DNA from: Lactobacillus sp.
Lineage (GTDB): Bacteria; Bacillota; Bacilli; Lactobacillales; Lactobacillaceae
DNA length: 64,000 nt
Reading direction: 5' to 3'
NCBI GenBank assembly: GCA_022484695.1
Contig: JAKVKU010000001.1
Span: 124,001 to 188,000 of the forward strand
Numbering within the stretch: the stretch's first letter is position 1; every line of letters begins with the position of its first letter. The translations under genes and the position numbers were made by a program. The notes under the pieces were generated by a model. It made no database searches, was not told the DNA's origin, and saw only the letters and a program-made list of their open reading frames with translations. This document shows positions 43,283 through 52,093 of this stretch, one piece after another.

Positions 43283-43696
43283 ATGTTAAGAAAATTCAAA
43301 ATTAAGATCGATGGCAACGAATACGAAGTTGAAATGGAAGAATTAACCCCCACCCCACAAGCTGCCCCAATTGCACCAGCTGCTCCTGCTGAACCTACGG
43401 CACCAGCACCCCAAGCTGCCGCACCGGCCCAACCGGCTGCACCAACCCCAGCGCCAGCACCTGCTGCCAGTGGGACCGGTGCTGGCACCCCAGTTAAAGC
43501 CCCAATGCCCGGCAATATCTTAGACATCAAGGTCAAAGTAGGCGACACCGTCACGGAAGGCCAAACCCTCTTGATTTTGGAAGCCATGAAGATGGAAAAC
43601 GAAATCGTTGCCCCCCAAGCTGGTGTGGTAACGGGCATTGATACCGTAAAAAATGATGTTGTAAGCTCTGGGGATATTTTGCTGACCATCCAATAG
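43283..43696 (+). CDS. oadD: Biotin carrier subunit of oxaloacetate decarboxylase
   Basis: A 137-residue biotinyl protein. The N-terminal strand segment (MLRKFKIKIDGNEYEVEMEE) is followed by an Ala/Pro-rich flexible linker (residues about 23-75) and the biotinyl domain, whose modified lysine is in LILEAMKMENEIVAPQ near residue 105. It carries carboxybiotin between OadA and the membrane subunit OadB. GGAGAG precedes ATG 43283. In many bacteria this domain is fused to OadA; here it is separate. Confidence 0.92.
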   Translation: MLRKFKIKIDGNEYEVEMEELTPTPQAAPIAPAAPAEPTAPAPQAAAPAQPAAPTPAPAPAASGTGAGTPVKAPMPGNILDIKVKVGDTVTEGQTLLILEAMKMENEIVAPQAGVVTGIDTVKNDVVSSGDILLTIQ

Positions 43697-43729
43697 CGAC
43701 CCAAATGAAAAAAGAGAGGTGCTGACCTA

Positions 43730-44851
43730 ATGGACACAATAATTCAAACTGTCACGTCCATCACCTGGCAACAAATTGTCATGATGGTTATCGGTGGCGT
43801 TTTAATGTATCTAGGTATTAAAAAGAACTACGAACCAACCCTCCTAGTCCCCATGGGCTTAGGTGCGATTCTGGTCAACTTCCCCATGACCGGTGTTTTG
43901 ACCCAAACCATTAATGGTCAAAAAACGGAAGGGGTCTTAGATGTCCTCTTCAACGCCGGTATCACCACGGAATTATTCCCCCTTCTGATTTTTATCGGTA
44001 TCGGGGCAATGATCGATTTTGGACCACTGCTCTCTAACCCATTCATGCTCTTATTCGGCGCCGCAGCACAATTCGGGATATTCTTCGTTGTGATTGTGGC
44101 CTTGCTCTTTGGTTTCAACATTAACGAAGCTGCTTCAATCGGGATCATTGGTGCCGCTGACGGCCCAACGAGTATTTTCGTCTCTAACCAACTGGCGCCA
44201 AATCTCCTGGGACCAATTGCCATCGCGGCATACTCCTATATGGCCTTAGTACCGATCATCCAACCCATGGCCATTAAACTGGTCACCACGAAAAAAGAAC
44301 GCCGGATCCGCATGGAATATCAAGCCGAATCCGTTTCTAAACAAACCCGGATTTTATTCCCAATCATCATCACCATCATCGCCGGTTTAGTAGCGCCAGT
44401 TTCCCTGCCATTAGTTGGGTTCTTAATGTTTGGGAACCTCTTGCGGGAATGTGGCGTGTTAGACCGTTTAAGCAACACCGCCCAAAACGAATTGGTCAAC
44501 ATTGTCTCAATCCTATTAGGGTTAACCATTTCTGTGAAATTGACGGCAGGTAGCTTCTTAAAAGTCCAAACCTTGATGATCATCGCCTTTGGGCTAGTTG
44601 CCTTCATCATGGATAGTATCGGTGGCGTATTATTCGCTAAATTCTTGAATCTCTTCCGTAAAACCAAAATCAACCCAATGATTGGGGCTGCGGGTATCTC
44701 CGCCTTCCCAATGTCTAGCCGGGTCATCCAACAAATGGCTCAAGCCGAAGATAAACAAAACTTTGTCTTGATGTATGCCGTTGGGGCCAACGTTTCTGGC
44801 CAAATTGGGTCGGTTATCGCCGGTGGCCTGTTGCTTGGTTTCTTTAGCTGA
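43730..44851 (+). CDS. oadB: Oxaloacetate decarboxylase beta subunit, Na+ pump
   Basis: The 373-residue membrane protein decarboxylates carboxybiotin and couples this to Na+ export. It has about nine spans and the family motifs GIGAMIDFGPLLSNP, the conserved GIIGAADGPTSIFVSNQLAP (Asp of the Na+ site) and the C-terminal NPMIGAAGISAFPMSSRV-like segment. GAGAGGTG precedes ATG 43730. It follows the biotin carrier and is followed by a tiny membrane subunit. Confidence 0.94.
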   Translation: MDTIIQTVTSITWQQIVMMVIGGVLMYLGIKKNYEPTLLVPMGLGAILVNFPMTGVLTQTINGQKTEGVLDVLFNAGITTELFPLLIFIGIGAMIDFGPLLSNPFMLLFGAAAQFGIFFVVIVALLFGFNINEAASIGIIGAADGPTSIFVSNQLAPNLLGPIAIAAYSYMALVPIIQPMAIKLVTTKKERRIRMEYQAESVSKQTRILFPIIITIIAGLVAPVSLPLVGFLMFGNLLRECGVLDRLSNTAQNELVNIVSILLGLTISVKLTAGSFLKVQTLMIIAFGLVAFIMDSIGGVLFAKFLNLFRKTKINPMIGAAGISAFPMSSRVIQQMAQAEDKQNFVLMYAVGANVSGQIGSVIAGGLLLGFFS

Positions 44852-44866
44852 TAGGAGGAAATACAA

Positions 44867-44998
44867 ATGAGTGCAGCTTTAACACAAGGTTTTGAATTAA
44901 TGCTTTTCGGTATGGGTGGCGTTTTCGCCGTTTTATTCCTGATTTACTTGGTATGTATCGCCTTAAACCGTATCTTCTCAGGTAAACCCAAGGAATAG
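44867..44998 (+). CDS. Small membrane subunit, OadG-like
   Basis: A 43-residue single-span protein (GMGGVFAVLFLIYLVCIALN in the middle, FSGKPKE at the end). It has the size and LMLFGMGGVFAVLFL motif of the decarboxylase gamma subunit OadG, which assembles alpha and beta subunits at the membrane. GGAGGA at 44854-44859 gives ATG 44867. It lies 15 bases after oadB. Short gamma-like proteins are easily missed in annotation. Confidence 0.78.
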   Translation: MSAALTQGFELMLFGMGGVFAVLFLIYLVCIALNRIFSGKPKE

Positions 44999-45061
44999 CC
45001 CAAAGCCGCTTACAAATCAACAATCATCCAGAATTTGACGCACACTTTTTGCGCAAAACTT

Positions 45062-45093
45062 CGACTTGGGAATTATTTCCCGGGAAATAGTCG
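45062..45093. repeat. Nested palindrome upstream of the citD-like gene
   Basis: CGACT/AGTCG (45062-45066 with 45089-45093) encloses the perfect palindrome ATTTCCCGGGAAAT (45075-45088). The 198-base gap 44999-45196 holds no recognised gene; in related clusters citC stands here. Confidence 0.55.
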
Positions 45094-45196
45094 CTGGAAA
45101 TATTATGAAATCTCTAAAGTTCGTCCGGCTATCCCCCCACATGACGTTAGTATTGCCAGCGCCGAACGAAGTTGTAGAGCAGAAAGGAATTTTAAG

Positions 45197-45505
45197 ATGG
45201 ATATTGAGCTTAAACATCAGGCCAGTGCTGGCACGACTGAACCCACCGATATTCAAATTACGATTGCGCCAAATGATGCTGATGACATTGAGATTGAATT
45301 AACCAGCACAACGCGATTAAGTAAGCAGCTTAAAATGATTATTTTAGACACGTTAGAAAAAGTGGGGATTACCAGTGCCCTAGTTCAAGCAAAGGACCAA
45401 GGGGCACCGGATCGGACCATTAAGGCTCGGACTTTAACGGCCGCCTATCTTGCCGCCGATATCAATACAGCTGTGGATTCGCGCCTGATTGATGACCAAA
45501 ACTAA
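45197..45505 (+). CDS. citD: CitD-like citrate lyase acyl carrier homologue
   Basis: The 102-residue protein matches CitD in length and pattern (IQITIAPNDADDIEIELTST, ILDTLEKVGITSALVQAKDQ, GAPDRTIKARTLTAAYLA). CitD normally carries the prosthetic group on the serine of AGTLES; this protein reads AGTTEP, with Pro16 at the serine position and Thr17 next. citE, citF, citC and citX are absent nearby. AAAGGAAT sets ATG 45197; an in-frame upstream reading to 45035 has no ribosome site. It may be a decaying relic, use Thr17, or have gained a role in the decarboxylase complex. Confidence 0.8.
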   Translation: MDIELKHQASAGTTEPTDIQITIAPNDADDIEIELTSTTRLSKQLKMIILDTLEKVGITSALVQAKDQGAPDRTIKARTLTAAYLAADINTAVDSRLIDDQN

Positions 45506-45538
45506 CTGATGACAATCAAAAATAAAGTAGGTGTTTTC

Positions 45539-46930
45539 TTGAAAAAACAAGTGAAAATTATGGAAACGGTCCTGCGGGACGGCCATCAAAGTTTGGCGGC
45601 CACCCGAATGTCTACCGCTCAAATGTTACCGATTTTAGACAAAATGGATCAAGCCGGTTACTATTCAATGGAAGTCTGGGGTGGTGCGACGTTCGATTCG
45701 GCGTTACGCTTCTTACACGAGGACCCTTGGGAACGGCTCCGGCTGATTCGTAAGCATGTGAAAAACACGAAATTACAGATGTTACTACGGGGCCAAAACC
45801 TGTTAGGATACCGCCACTATGCAGATGACTTTGTGAAACTATTTGTCCAAAAGTCCGTGGCAAACGGGATTGATATCATTCGCATATTCGATGCCTTAAA
45901 TGATCCCCGCAACCTGCGCACCGCCGTAGAAGCTACAAAAGCCGCCGGTGGTGAAGCGCAAACCGCCATTTCATACACCACCAGTGCGGTGCACAGCAAC
46001 GAATACTTCTTAAATCTTGCCAAAGAATATGCAGCCATGGGTGCGGATTCAATCGCCATCAAAGATATGGCCGGCATTATGACCCCAGAAAATGCGTATG
46101 AACTCACCGCTATGATCAAAGATGCCATCGACTTGCCATTGGAAGTCCATACCCATGCCACTAGCGGTATTGCCACCATGACTTATTTAAAGGCCGTGGA
46201 AGCCGGTGCGGATATTATCGATACGGCCATCTCACCCTTTGCCGGGGGCACTAGTCAACCCGCCACAGAATCCATGGTTTTAAGTTTACAAAGCCTAGGG
46301 TACGATGTGCCGGTTAACATGGATTTATTAAGTGATATTGCCGACTACTTCAAGCCCATTCGCCAAGAATTCTTGGATGATGGCATCATGAATCCAAAAG
46401 TTCTAGCCATCGAACCAAAAGCCTTGATCTATCAAGTCCCTGGGGGCATGCTCAGTAACCTGTTGTCCCAGTTGACGGAACAAGGCCAAGCGGATAAATA
46501 CGATGAAGTCCTGCAAGAAGTCCCTAAAGTACGTAAAGACTTAGGTTATCCCCCATTGGTTACCCCATTGAGTCAAATGGTGGGGACTCAGTCGGTGATG
46601 AACGTGTTAAGCGGCGAGCGCTATAAACTGATTCCTAAAGAAATCAAAGAATACGTTCGGGGCCTGTATGGTAAATCTCCGGCACCAATCTCACCAGAAA
46701 TCAAAGAAAAAATCATCGGCGACGAACCAGTCATCACCCAACGGCCAGCCGATTTACTGCAACCAGAATTGCCAACCATTCGCAAAGAATCAGCTGCCTT
46801 TGCGGACAGTGACGAAGATGTCTTAAGCTATGGCCTCTTCCCACAATCCGCCAAACCATTCCTGATGAAGCGCAAAGATCCTTTCTATGATATTCCGGTA
46901 CAGACGATTGATGTGACCACTGAATTTTAA
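45539..46930 (+). CDS. oadA: Oxaloacetate decarboxylase alpha subunit (carboxyltransferase)
   Basis: It transfers the carboxyl group of oxaloacetate to biotin, yielding pyruvate. The 463-residue protein has the TIM-barrel carboxyltransferase (METVLRDGHQSLAATRM at the start, metal site DTAISPFAGGTSQPATES, HTHATSGIATMTYLKA) and the helical C-terminal domain, but no biotinyl domain, which is supplied by the separate carrier gene. The start is uncertain: TTG 45539 has TAGGTG upstream and matches the usual N-terminus; ATG 45509 just after the citD stop has no ribosome site. It is the last gene of the cluster. Confidence 0.93.
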   Translation: MKKQVKIMETVLRDGHQSLAATRMSTAQMLPILDKMDQAGYYSMEVWGGATFDSALRFLHEDPWERLRLIRKHVKNTKLQMLLRGQNLLGYRHYADDFVKLFVQKSVANGIDIIRIFDALNDPRNLRTAVEATKAAGGEAQTAISYTTSAVHSNEYFLNLAKEYAAMGADSIAIKDMAGIMTPENAYELTAMIKDAIDLPLEVHTHATSGIATMTYLKAVEAGADIIDTAISPFAGGTSQPATESMVLSLQSLGYDVPVNMDLLSDIADYFKPIRQEFLDDGIMNPKVLAIEPKALIYQVPGGMLSNLLSQLTEQGQADKYDEVLQEVPKVRKDLGYPPLVTPLSQMVGTQSVMNVLSGERYKLIPKEIKEYVRGLYGKSPAPISPEIKEKIIGDEPVITQRPADLLQPELPTIRKESAAFADSDEDVLSYGLFPQSAKPFLMKRKDPFYDIPVQTIDVTTEF

Positions 46931-46940
46931 ATTTGTACTT

Positions 46941-46976
46941 AAAAAACCAAAACCCAGCGAAGGTTTTGGTTTTTTG
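46941..46976 (+). terminator. Terminator of the OAD operon
   Basis: AAAAAACCAAAACC pairs with GGTTTTGGTTTTTT around a short loop. Confidence 0.88.
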
Positions 46977-47054
46977 ATTTGGCGTAACCAGCTATTTGTC
47001 TTTTTGCTTAACTTCCCTGTATAATGCATACAACGCTATACACGAGGTGATCTC

Positions 47055-47285
47055 ATGGCTGAAAAAAGAACGGTTGGCCAACTCAACACAACTTTGTATG
47101 TACCCATTCCTGCTGATATTGCTGCGAAGCTCAACATTAAAAAAGGGACTGAATTAATATTTCAAGAAAAAAATGGGGCAATTATTGTTAAACCAACAGG
47201 CATTAACCCGGACAAACGGTTGAATCAAATTGAGGCCCTTATGGCACGTTATGCCGACGCTATGACGTATCTGGCGGATAAGTAA
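47055..47285 (+). CDS. AbrB/MazE-like DNA-binding protein, no toxin partner
   Basis: A 76-residue protein with an N-terminal SpoVT-AbrB swapped-hairpin domain (TTLYVPIPADIAAKLNIKKG, then TELIFQEKNGAIIVKPTG). In MazEF-type systems this domain belongs to the antitoxin, but the following gene is a lipid kinase on the other strand, so no toxin is present. GAGGTGATCTC precedes ATG 47055. It may be an orphan antitoxin or a small regulator. Confidence 0.8.
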   Translation: MAEKRTVGQLNTTLYVPIPADIAAKLNIKKGTELIFQEKNGAIIVKPTGINPDKRLNQIEALMARYADAMTYLADK

Positions 47286-47350
47286 CAGGCCATATTGTTA
47301 AAACGATGGCAATCATCAAGACGCTCCTATACCTATTATACAAACTCTCT

Positions 47351-47381
47351 AAAAAAGACGGCCATAATGGTCGCCTTTTTT
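47351..47381. terminator. Bidirectional terminator
   Basis: AAAAAAGACGGCC pairs with GGTCGCCTTTTTT with mismatches, between convergent genes. Confidence 0.7.
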
Positions 47382-47384
47382 AGC

Positions 47385-48260
47385 TTATGGTCTCGGTGTG
47401 ATCACCCGCAAGAATGCCGGATGCCACTGTAATTGGACTGGTAATTTGGGGCCAGCGTCGCCGTCGATACGGACTTCAACGGCTTGCTGATTCAAAGCAG
47501 ACAGCGTTAATTTTTCAGTGGCAAAGGCAGTGGTCCCTTTGAGGCGACTGAACTTGCCAGAAAATAGATAGTAAACATAAGCAGGTATCTTTAAGACGGC
47601 AAAGTTATGCAAGATCGCCACCGCAAAACCAGGCACGTTAGCTTGCAAATATTGGCGGCCTCCCACGTAATTGGTGGTGGTGATCAGACAAGACCAGACT
47701 TTATAAGCGGCGTTATGCTGGGGGCTTTTGAACTGAATTGGATAAGAGTGTCCGGTGAATAATCCCTTTAAACCCTTAAACACATAAATAATCGGCCCAA
47801 AACGGCGCTTTTCATCTTGGCGGACGTTATTGGAAATATCTGCCAAAATGCCAAAGACCAGGGAACTGACCACCGCTTGATCATTGCAGGAACCGATACC
47901 CACGTTTTGGACAGAACCGGTGCTGATATTGGCGATGGCCCGCTTAACATCTAGAGGAATGCCCAAAGATTTGGCGAAATTATTGATGGTACCATTGGGA
48001 ATAATCGCCAGCTGCGGCGTCGTTTTCGTCTGTAATAACGCCGTAACGGCTAAATTCAAGGAACCATCCCCGCCAATACAAATCAGCCGTTCAGCGGTGG
48101 CTAGCTTCGCTTTCAGCAGTTTTAAAGCTGCCTGGGGCGTATCGGTATTAATGTCTTCATAATCCAAGCCTTGTTGCCGTAAATGGGCATGCACCAATTC
48201 CGCCGTGTGGGCGGCTTGGCCATCCCCAGCCTTATCATTGTAAAAGACCAATTGTTTCAC
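47385..48260 (-). CDS. Diacylglycerol kinase-family lipid kinase
   Basis: A 291-residue protein of the DagK/YegS/BmrU group. The nucleotide-binding signature ICIGGDGSLNLAVTALL is near residue 60 (usual GGDGT reads GGDGS), and IIPNGTINNFAKSLGI follows. GTG 48260 is the likely start: AAGGTGG lies eight bases upstream and KQLVFYNDKAGDG is the typical N-terminus. That start codon lies inside the parS palindrome. Longer in-frame starts (up to 48326) have no ribosome site. Lipid substrate not predictable. Confidence 0.85.
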   Translation of the reverse strand: MKQLVFYNDKAGDGQAAHTAELVHAHLRQQGLDYEDINTDTPQAALKLLKAKLATAERLICIGGDGSLNLAVTALLQTKTTPQLAIIPNGTINNFAKSLGIPLDVKRAIANISTGSVQNVGIGSCNDQAVVSSLVFGILADISNNVRQDEKRRFGPIIYVFKGLKGLFTGHSYPIQFKSPQHNAAYKVWSCLITTTNYVGGRQYLQANVPGFAVAILHNFAVLKIPAYVYYLFSGKFSRLKGTTAFATEKLTLSALNQQAVEVRIDGDAGPKLPVQLQWHPAFLRVITPRP

Positions 48261-48268
48261 GTGAAACA
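48253..48268. promoter_or_regulatory. parS centromere site
   Basis: TGTTTCACGTGAAACA is an exact 16-bp match to the bacterial parS consensus bound by ParB (Spo0J). The origin-proximal location is where parS sites cluster. It covers the start codon of the lipid-kinase gene. Confidence 0.93.
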
Positions 48269-48381
48269 CCACCTTCTCAAGAGATGGCTTCAGCATAACA
48301 GCTGGGTTTAATTGAACGCAAGTCACAAGCGCAATCCGGTTCTTGGCTTGGCTTTAGCAGCTAGTAGCTTAATAACAGCTG

Positions 48382-49980
48382 TTATTTCAACTTTGCCCAG
48401 AAGGTCCATTGATAATGGTGAATCAAAAAGAACGTGACGGCCACTAGTAAAATCACAAAAATTACATTAATAGCTAAAACGGCGAAGTTAAAGGTCATGG
48501 CAATGGCGTAAAGGGCAATAATGATCCCCCCACCGAACACTTCACCGGCTAATAGGAACATCACCGCAAAGTTCCCGCCGCTGCGGTTAAACAATTGGCT
48601 GATGTTGGTCCAATTCAATACCAAATTGCGATAGTCCCGATAGAAGTAAAAGAGGCTCCCTAAGTAATTACCCAGGGTCAAACCGGCTAATAACGCCAGG
48701 ATCAAAGCCCAATTCAGATGGGCCACAAAGCCAATAACCACGCCGACAACTAACAATAACGCCTCCTGTAACGCCGTTGCAAACTTAAATTTCAAACCTA
48801 AATAGGTCCGCTGGGAGATGGGTAAACTCTTAATGAAATTATAGTTGTCCCCGTCTAAAGAAATAATATTGGCCACAATCGCCGATTGATTCAAGGTCAT
48901 TTGGGATAACACGATGCCGGTCAAAAACAGCACGCCCAAATATTTAGGTCCCAACTGGGATAAATTCAAGTTACCGTTAATAGCAAAACTGAATAAAAAG
49001 ATTCCTGGCATCAGTAAGGTGGCCACCAGCACTTGCCCCATCAAGGTGGCGTTTTTCAACAAGCCCATATTGTAATGCAGTAATTGCTGGGTGAAATTTC
49101 TGGAAGCATGGGGGCCAGCTTGCCGGTGCTTTTTAGCCGGCGCGGCCATGGTGTTCAATTCGGTGCGATACATCCGGGGAATGATTTGGGTTTTAATGAG
49201 GAAAAAGCCCAGGACGATCAACGCTAAAATCCCAATAACCCCACCGATGGCACTGTAAGATAATGGATGAACTAAAATCTGGTGTAACGGTAAGAAAACA
49301 CCGATGACGGTTTGATCAACCAATTGCTTACCGGAATAAATCGCATTTTGCCGGGAGTTCACATACATGATCCCCACCACCATAGCAATCATGGTGATGC
49401 CAATCATCAAGAAGGTGAACATTTTACGATGGCGGTTAAAGGTCTTGGTTTGGGTCAGGCCAAAAACGAATAGACTGCAGACTAAGAAAATTAGCACAAA
49501 GAATAGGAGAAATAAAATCAAACCGATGATCACAGCGAGAATGATATTATAGCCGGAGCGGATGGCGGTCACCACGAATAACGCCAATAACGGTAGAATG
49601 AACGGTAAAACGGTGATAGCCACCGCCGTGAACTTCGCGGTGAAAACGGTGCTCTGACTGAAAGGCAGGGGTAAATAATCCTTTAGATCCTTACTTTCGT
49701 AGAAAACGTTATTGATAGTAGTGACACTTTGGGCTAAGGCCATAATAGTAAAAATTGTCACATAACTGGTGAAAAAACCTGGGTATTTAGGGAAGTCAAT
49801 GGCCAGCATCATCCCCCCATAAATCACAATGAACAACACCCCCGTCAGGACATAATTCATTAAGAGGGATTTGACGATTTGATTGGAATCTTTATCCTTT
49901 TGGCGCTGCTTTTGGGTGGCTTGAGGATTGACGTAAAGCATATTGACGCGAATCAAAGTCCAAAGTTGCCCTTTATTCAT
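48382..49980 (-). CDS. ABC-2 type exporter, membrane subunit
   Basis: A 532-residue membrane protein with about twelve hydrophobic spans in two halves, without an ATPase domain. Examples are LLMNYVLTGVLFIVIYGGMM, IGLILFLLFFVLIFLVCSLF and IGVIGILALIVLGFFLIK-like segments. ATG 49980 overlaps the last codons of the ATPase gene upstream, so the two are coupled. It is a large two-fold permease of the type paired with BcrA/EcsA-like ATPases. Substrate unknown. Confidence 0.82.
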   Translation of the reverse strand: MNKGQLWTLIRVNMLYVNPQATQKQRQKDKDSNQIVKSLLMNYVLTGVLFIVIYGGMMLAIDFPKYPGFFTSYVTIFTIMALAQSVTTINNVFYESKDLKDYLPLPFSQSTVFTAKFTAVAITVLPFILPLLALFVVTAIRSGYNIILAVIIGLILFLLFFVLIFLVCSLFVFGLTQTKTFNRHRKMFTFLMIGITMIAMVVGIMYVNSRQNAIYSGKQLVDQTVIGVFLPLHQILVHPLSYSAIGGVIGILALIVLGFFLIKTQIIPRMYRTELNTMAAPAKKHRQAGPHASRNFTQQLLHYNMGLLKNATLMGQVLVATLLMPGIFLFSFAINGNLNLSQLGPKYLGVLFLTGIVLSQMTLNQSAIVANIISLDGDNYNFIKSLPISQRTYLGLKFKFATALQEALLLVVGVVIGFVAHLNWALILALLAGLTLGNYLGSLFYFYRDYRNLVLNWTNISQLFNRSGGNFAVMFLLAGEVFGGGIIIALYAIAMTFNFAVLAINVIFVILLVAVTFFLIHHYQWTFWAKLK

Positions 49981-50737
49981 CGTCATCACCTGCAATCGCA
50001 TTGATCTGCTGGGCATCAGCTTGGCGACCGGCCATCTTCAAGTAAATGGTCTCTAAGGATTCATTGGGTTCAGTGGCCAACAGGTCATCCAACGAGCCGT
50101 TATAAATCAATTCCCCCTGGCGCAGGATGGCCAGTTCATCACATAGTTGTTGGGCGGAGTCTAAAACGTGGGTGGAAAAGACCACGGTTTTGCCTTTTTT
50201 AGCGTGGGCCTTCATCAAGGCCTTTAGATCATAGGCCGCTTGGGGGTCTAAACCTTGTAGCGGTTCATCCAAGATCCAAACATCTGGGTCAGGCAACAAA
50301 GCGCCAATGATGATGGTCTTTTGCCGCATCCCATGGGAGAAGCCGTCTAAGGTATTGTCCACCACGCCTTGCATGTCGAACAACCCCACCAATTCCCCCA
50401 AGCGTTTGGCCTTTCTCTCCGGGGTCAATTGATAGGCTGAAGCAATCAAGTCCCAATATTCATTGGCCGTTAATTGTAAAAACATATCTGGGCTATCGGG
50501 CACATAGCCAATTTTTTCCTTAATGGCCAGGCGGTCGGTTTCCAGATCCAAGCCATCCACCTTAATCGTGCCGGCGGTGGGTTCAATAATACTCACCAAA
50601 CTTTTAATGGTGGTGGACTTACCCGCCCCGTTATGGCCCAAAAAGCCAAATATCTCGCCGGATTTAATCGTCAAACTCAAATCTTTCAGGGCCGCTTTCT
50701 CCCCATAAACTTTTTTCAAATGTTCGATTTCAATCAT
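49973..50737 (-). CDS. ABC transporter ATP-binding subunit
   Basis: The 254-residue ATPase has Walker A GHNGAGKSTTIKSL near residue 37, the signature region DGFSHGMRQKTII in place of LSGGQ (common in the BcrA-type), Walker B VWILDEPLQGLDPQAAYDL and the H-loop VFSTHVLDSAQQL. ATG 50737 lies ten bases after AGGAG; an in-frame TTG at 50743 is the alternative. It overlaps the permease gene by eight bases. Together they form a two-gene exporter or multidrug/peptide pump. Confidence 0.88.
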   Translation of the reverse strand: MIEIEHLKKVYGEKAALKDLSLTIKSGEIFGFLGHNGAGKSTTIKSLVSIIEPTAGTIKVDGLDLETDRLAIKEKIGYVPDSPDMFLQLTANEYWDLIASAYQLTPERKAKRLGELVGLFDMQGVVDNTLDGFSHGMRQKTIIIGALLPDPDVWILDEPLQGLDPQAAYDLKALMKAHAKKGKTVVFSTHVLDSAQQLCDELAILRQGELIYNGSLDDLLATEPNESLETIYLKMAGRQADAQQINAIAGDDDE

Positions 50738-50939
50738 TTTCAATCAGCTCCTATCTACTTTTTAAAACAATCAAACCTATGTATTTACTGTGTTTCTACC
50801 CAGAATATACCATACATCCCCCCTACATTGATATGATGCAGCGCCAACCTATGATAAAATTATGACAAAATAAAAGCTTGACATTCATTTAAAAATAGAT
50901 ATACTAATCAATAACTAATCTGAATTTAACTTTTAGACG

Positions 50940-51200
50940 TTGACGAGAAGAGTAATTAGACCAGTAACTGAACAAGCGACTACCGTTAGTGCGAGGGTAG
51001 CAGTGAAAACCTAATGAAGATGAGCTCCGAGTCTTGAGTGACAGTGCAAGCCGTCCCTCCGGAAGGATCCGATATAATCCCTTAGCCTACAGAATTAATT
51101 TCTGCGCGCTTAGAGGTAGTTTTCAACTACGAATCTGGGGTGGTACCACGACCACATCGTCCCCGTGTCTATTTTTTAGACATGGGGGCGTTTTTTTTTT
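50940..51200 (+). promoter_or_regulatory. T-box leader, probably methionine-responsive
   Basis: The antiterminator sequence GGGGTGGTACCACG is at 51137-51150, and the terminator stem CGTCCCCGTGTCT/AGACATGGGGGCG is at 51158-51190 with ten T after it. Upstream paired segments match Stem I, with ATG codons at 51014 and 51020 as candidate specifiers. It precedes metA-metY, so tRNA-Met control is inferred. The leader fills most of the 490-base gap 50738-51229. Confidence 0.88.
51158..51200 (+). terminator. Attenuator terminator of the Met T-box
   Basis: A 13-bp stem with one G-T type mismatch region is followed by a run of ten T residues. Confidence 0.9.
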
Positions 51201-51229
51201 ACTTTTGAAAATCGGAAGGTGTGATTTTT

Positions 51230-52093
51230 ATGACTGTTATCTGTACCAACGGCTTTAGCCGCCCAAACACTGACCCAATCGCCAGCCAGCAACGAACATC
51301 AATCTTGGTGCTGAACTTAATGCCTAACAAACAAGGCACTGAAGACCAAATCATCAGCCTGTTTGAAGAAACAAATTTACCCATCGCCCTAACTTTCATG
51401 TACCCTAAGAGTCACGTTTGGCGTCATGGGGATCAAACAGACCTTGCTGAAAGCTACGTCAGCTTAGCAGATATCAGCGACCAATATTTCGATGGTTTGT
51501 TGGTAACGGGCGCACCTTTGGAGAAGTTAGATTTTGACGATGTTGATTTCTGGGAAGAATTTAATGACATCCGCGACTGGAGCCAAACCCATACCACCAC
51601 CCAATTATTCACATGTTGGAGCGCCCAAGCGGCGTTATACACCGATTTCCGTTTACCAAAAATCAACCTGGAAGACAAGATATTCGGTGTCTTTGAAAAC
51701 CAACTGCTGGGCACATCTTTACCCCAATGGTTTCAAATTCCCCAATCCCGTTTTTCAGCCGTAGATCGCACCGACGTTTTAAACTGCCCCGCTGTTTCCA
51801 TCCTAGGAGACAATCAAGCCACGGGCCCATTTATCTTAAAAGCCAACAACCAAAACACCCTGTACGTATTGGGTCATCCCGAGTATAACGCCGATACCTT
51901 AAGCACTGAGTATTACCGGGATTTAGAAAAGCACCAACCGGTTAAGGCCCCTGAAAATATTTCTTTAACGGCGCCACAATTCGCCTATGCCCATTGGCGG
52001 TGTTGCAGCCGATATTTGTACCAAGAATGGGTAAAACAAAGTTTTTTATTAAAGGAGAATAATTCACATGAGCAAAAACAACTACAATTTTGA
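51230..52093 (+). CDS. metA: Homoserine O-acyltransferase (probably acetyl-CoA dependent)
   Basis: It activates homoserine for methionine synthesis. The 287-residue protein is of the MetA (glutamine-amidotransferase-like) type: [19 protein letters not shown] at the start, [20 protein letters not shown], the catalytic Cys in [11 protein letters not shown] and the His/Glu segment [11 protein letters not shown]. The Glu after GAPL is the residue linked to acetyl-CoA use in characterised relatives, and metY downstream also uses O-acetylhomoserine. ATG 51230 is ten bases after GGAAGG. Its 3' end overlaps metY by 26 bases. Confidence 0.93.
   Translation: MTVICTNGFSRPNTDPIASQQRTSILVLNLMPNKQGTEDQIISLFEETNLPIALTFMYPKSHVWRHGDQTDLAESYVSLADISDQYFDGLLVTGAPLEKLDFDDVDFWEEFNDIRDWSQTHTTTQLFTCWSAQAALYTDFRLPKINLEDKIFGVFENQLLGTSLPQWFQIPQSRFSAVDRTDVLNCPAVSILGDNQATGPFILKANNQNTLYVLGHPEYNADTLSTEYYRDLEKHQPVKAPENISLTAPQFAYAHWRCCSRYLYQEWVKQSFLLKENNSHEQKQLQF

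Noticed and set aside
43255-43737. 160-residue Ala/Gly-rich open frame on the minus strand
   Set aside because: It is the reverse complement of the Ala/Pro linker of the biotin carrier, a common GC-rich artefact.
45035-45196. N-terminal extension of the CitD-like protein
   Set aside because: No ribosome site before 45035, the extension does not resemble CitD, and AAAGGAAT is placed correctly for ATG 45197.
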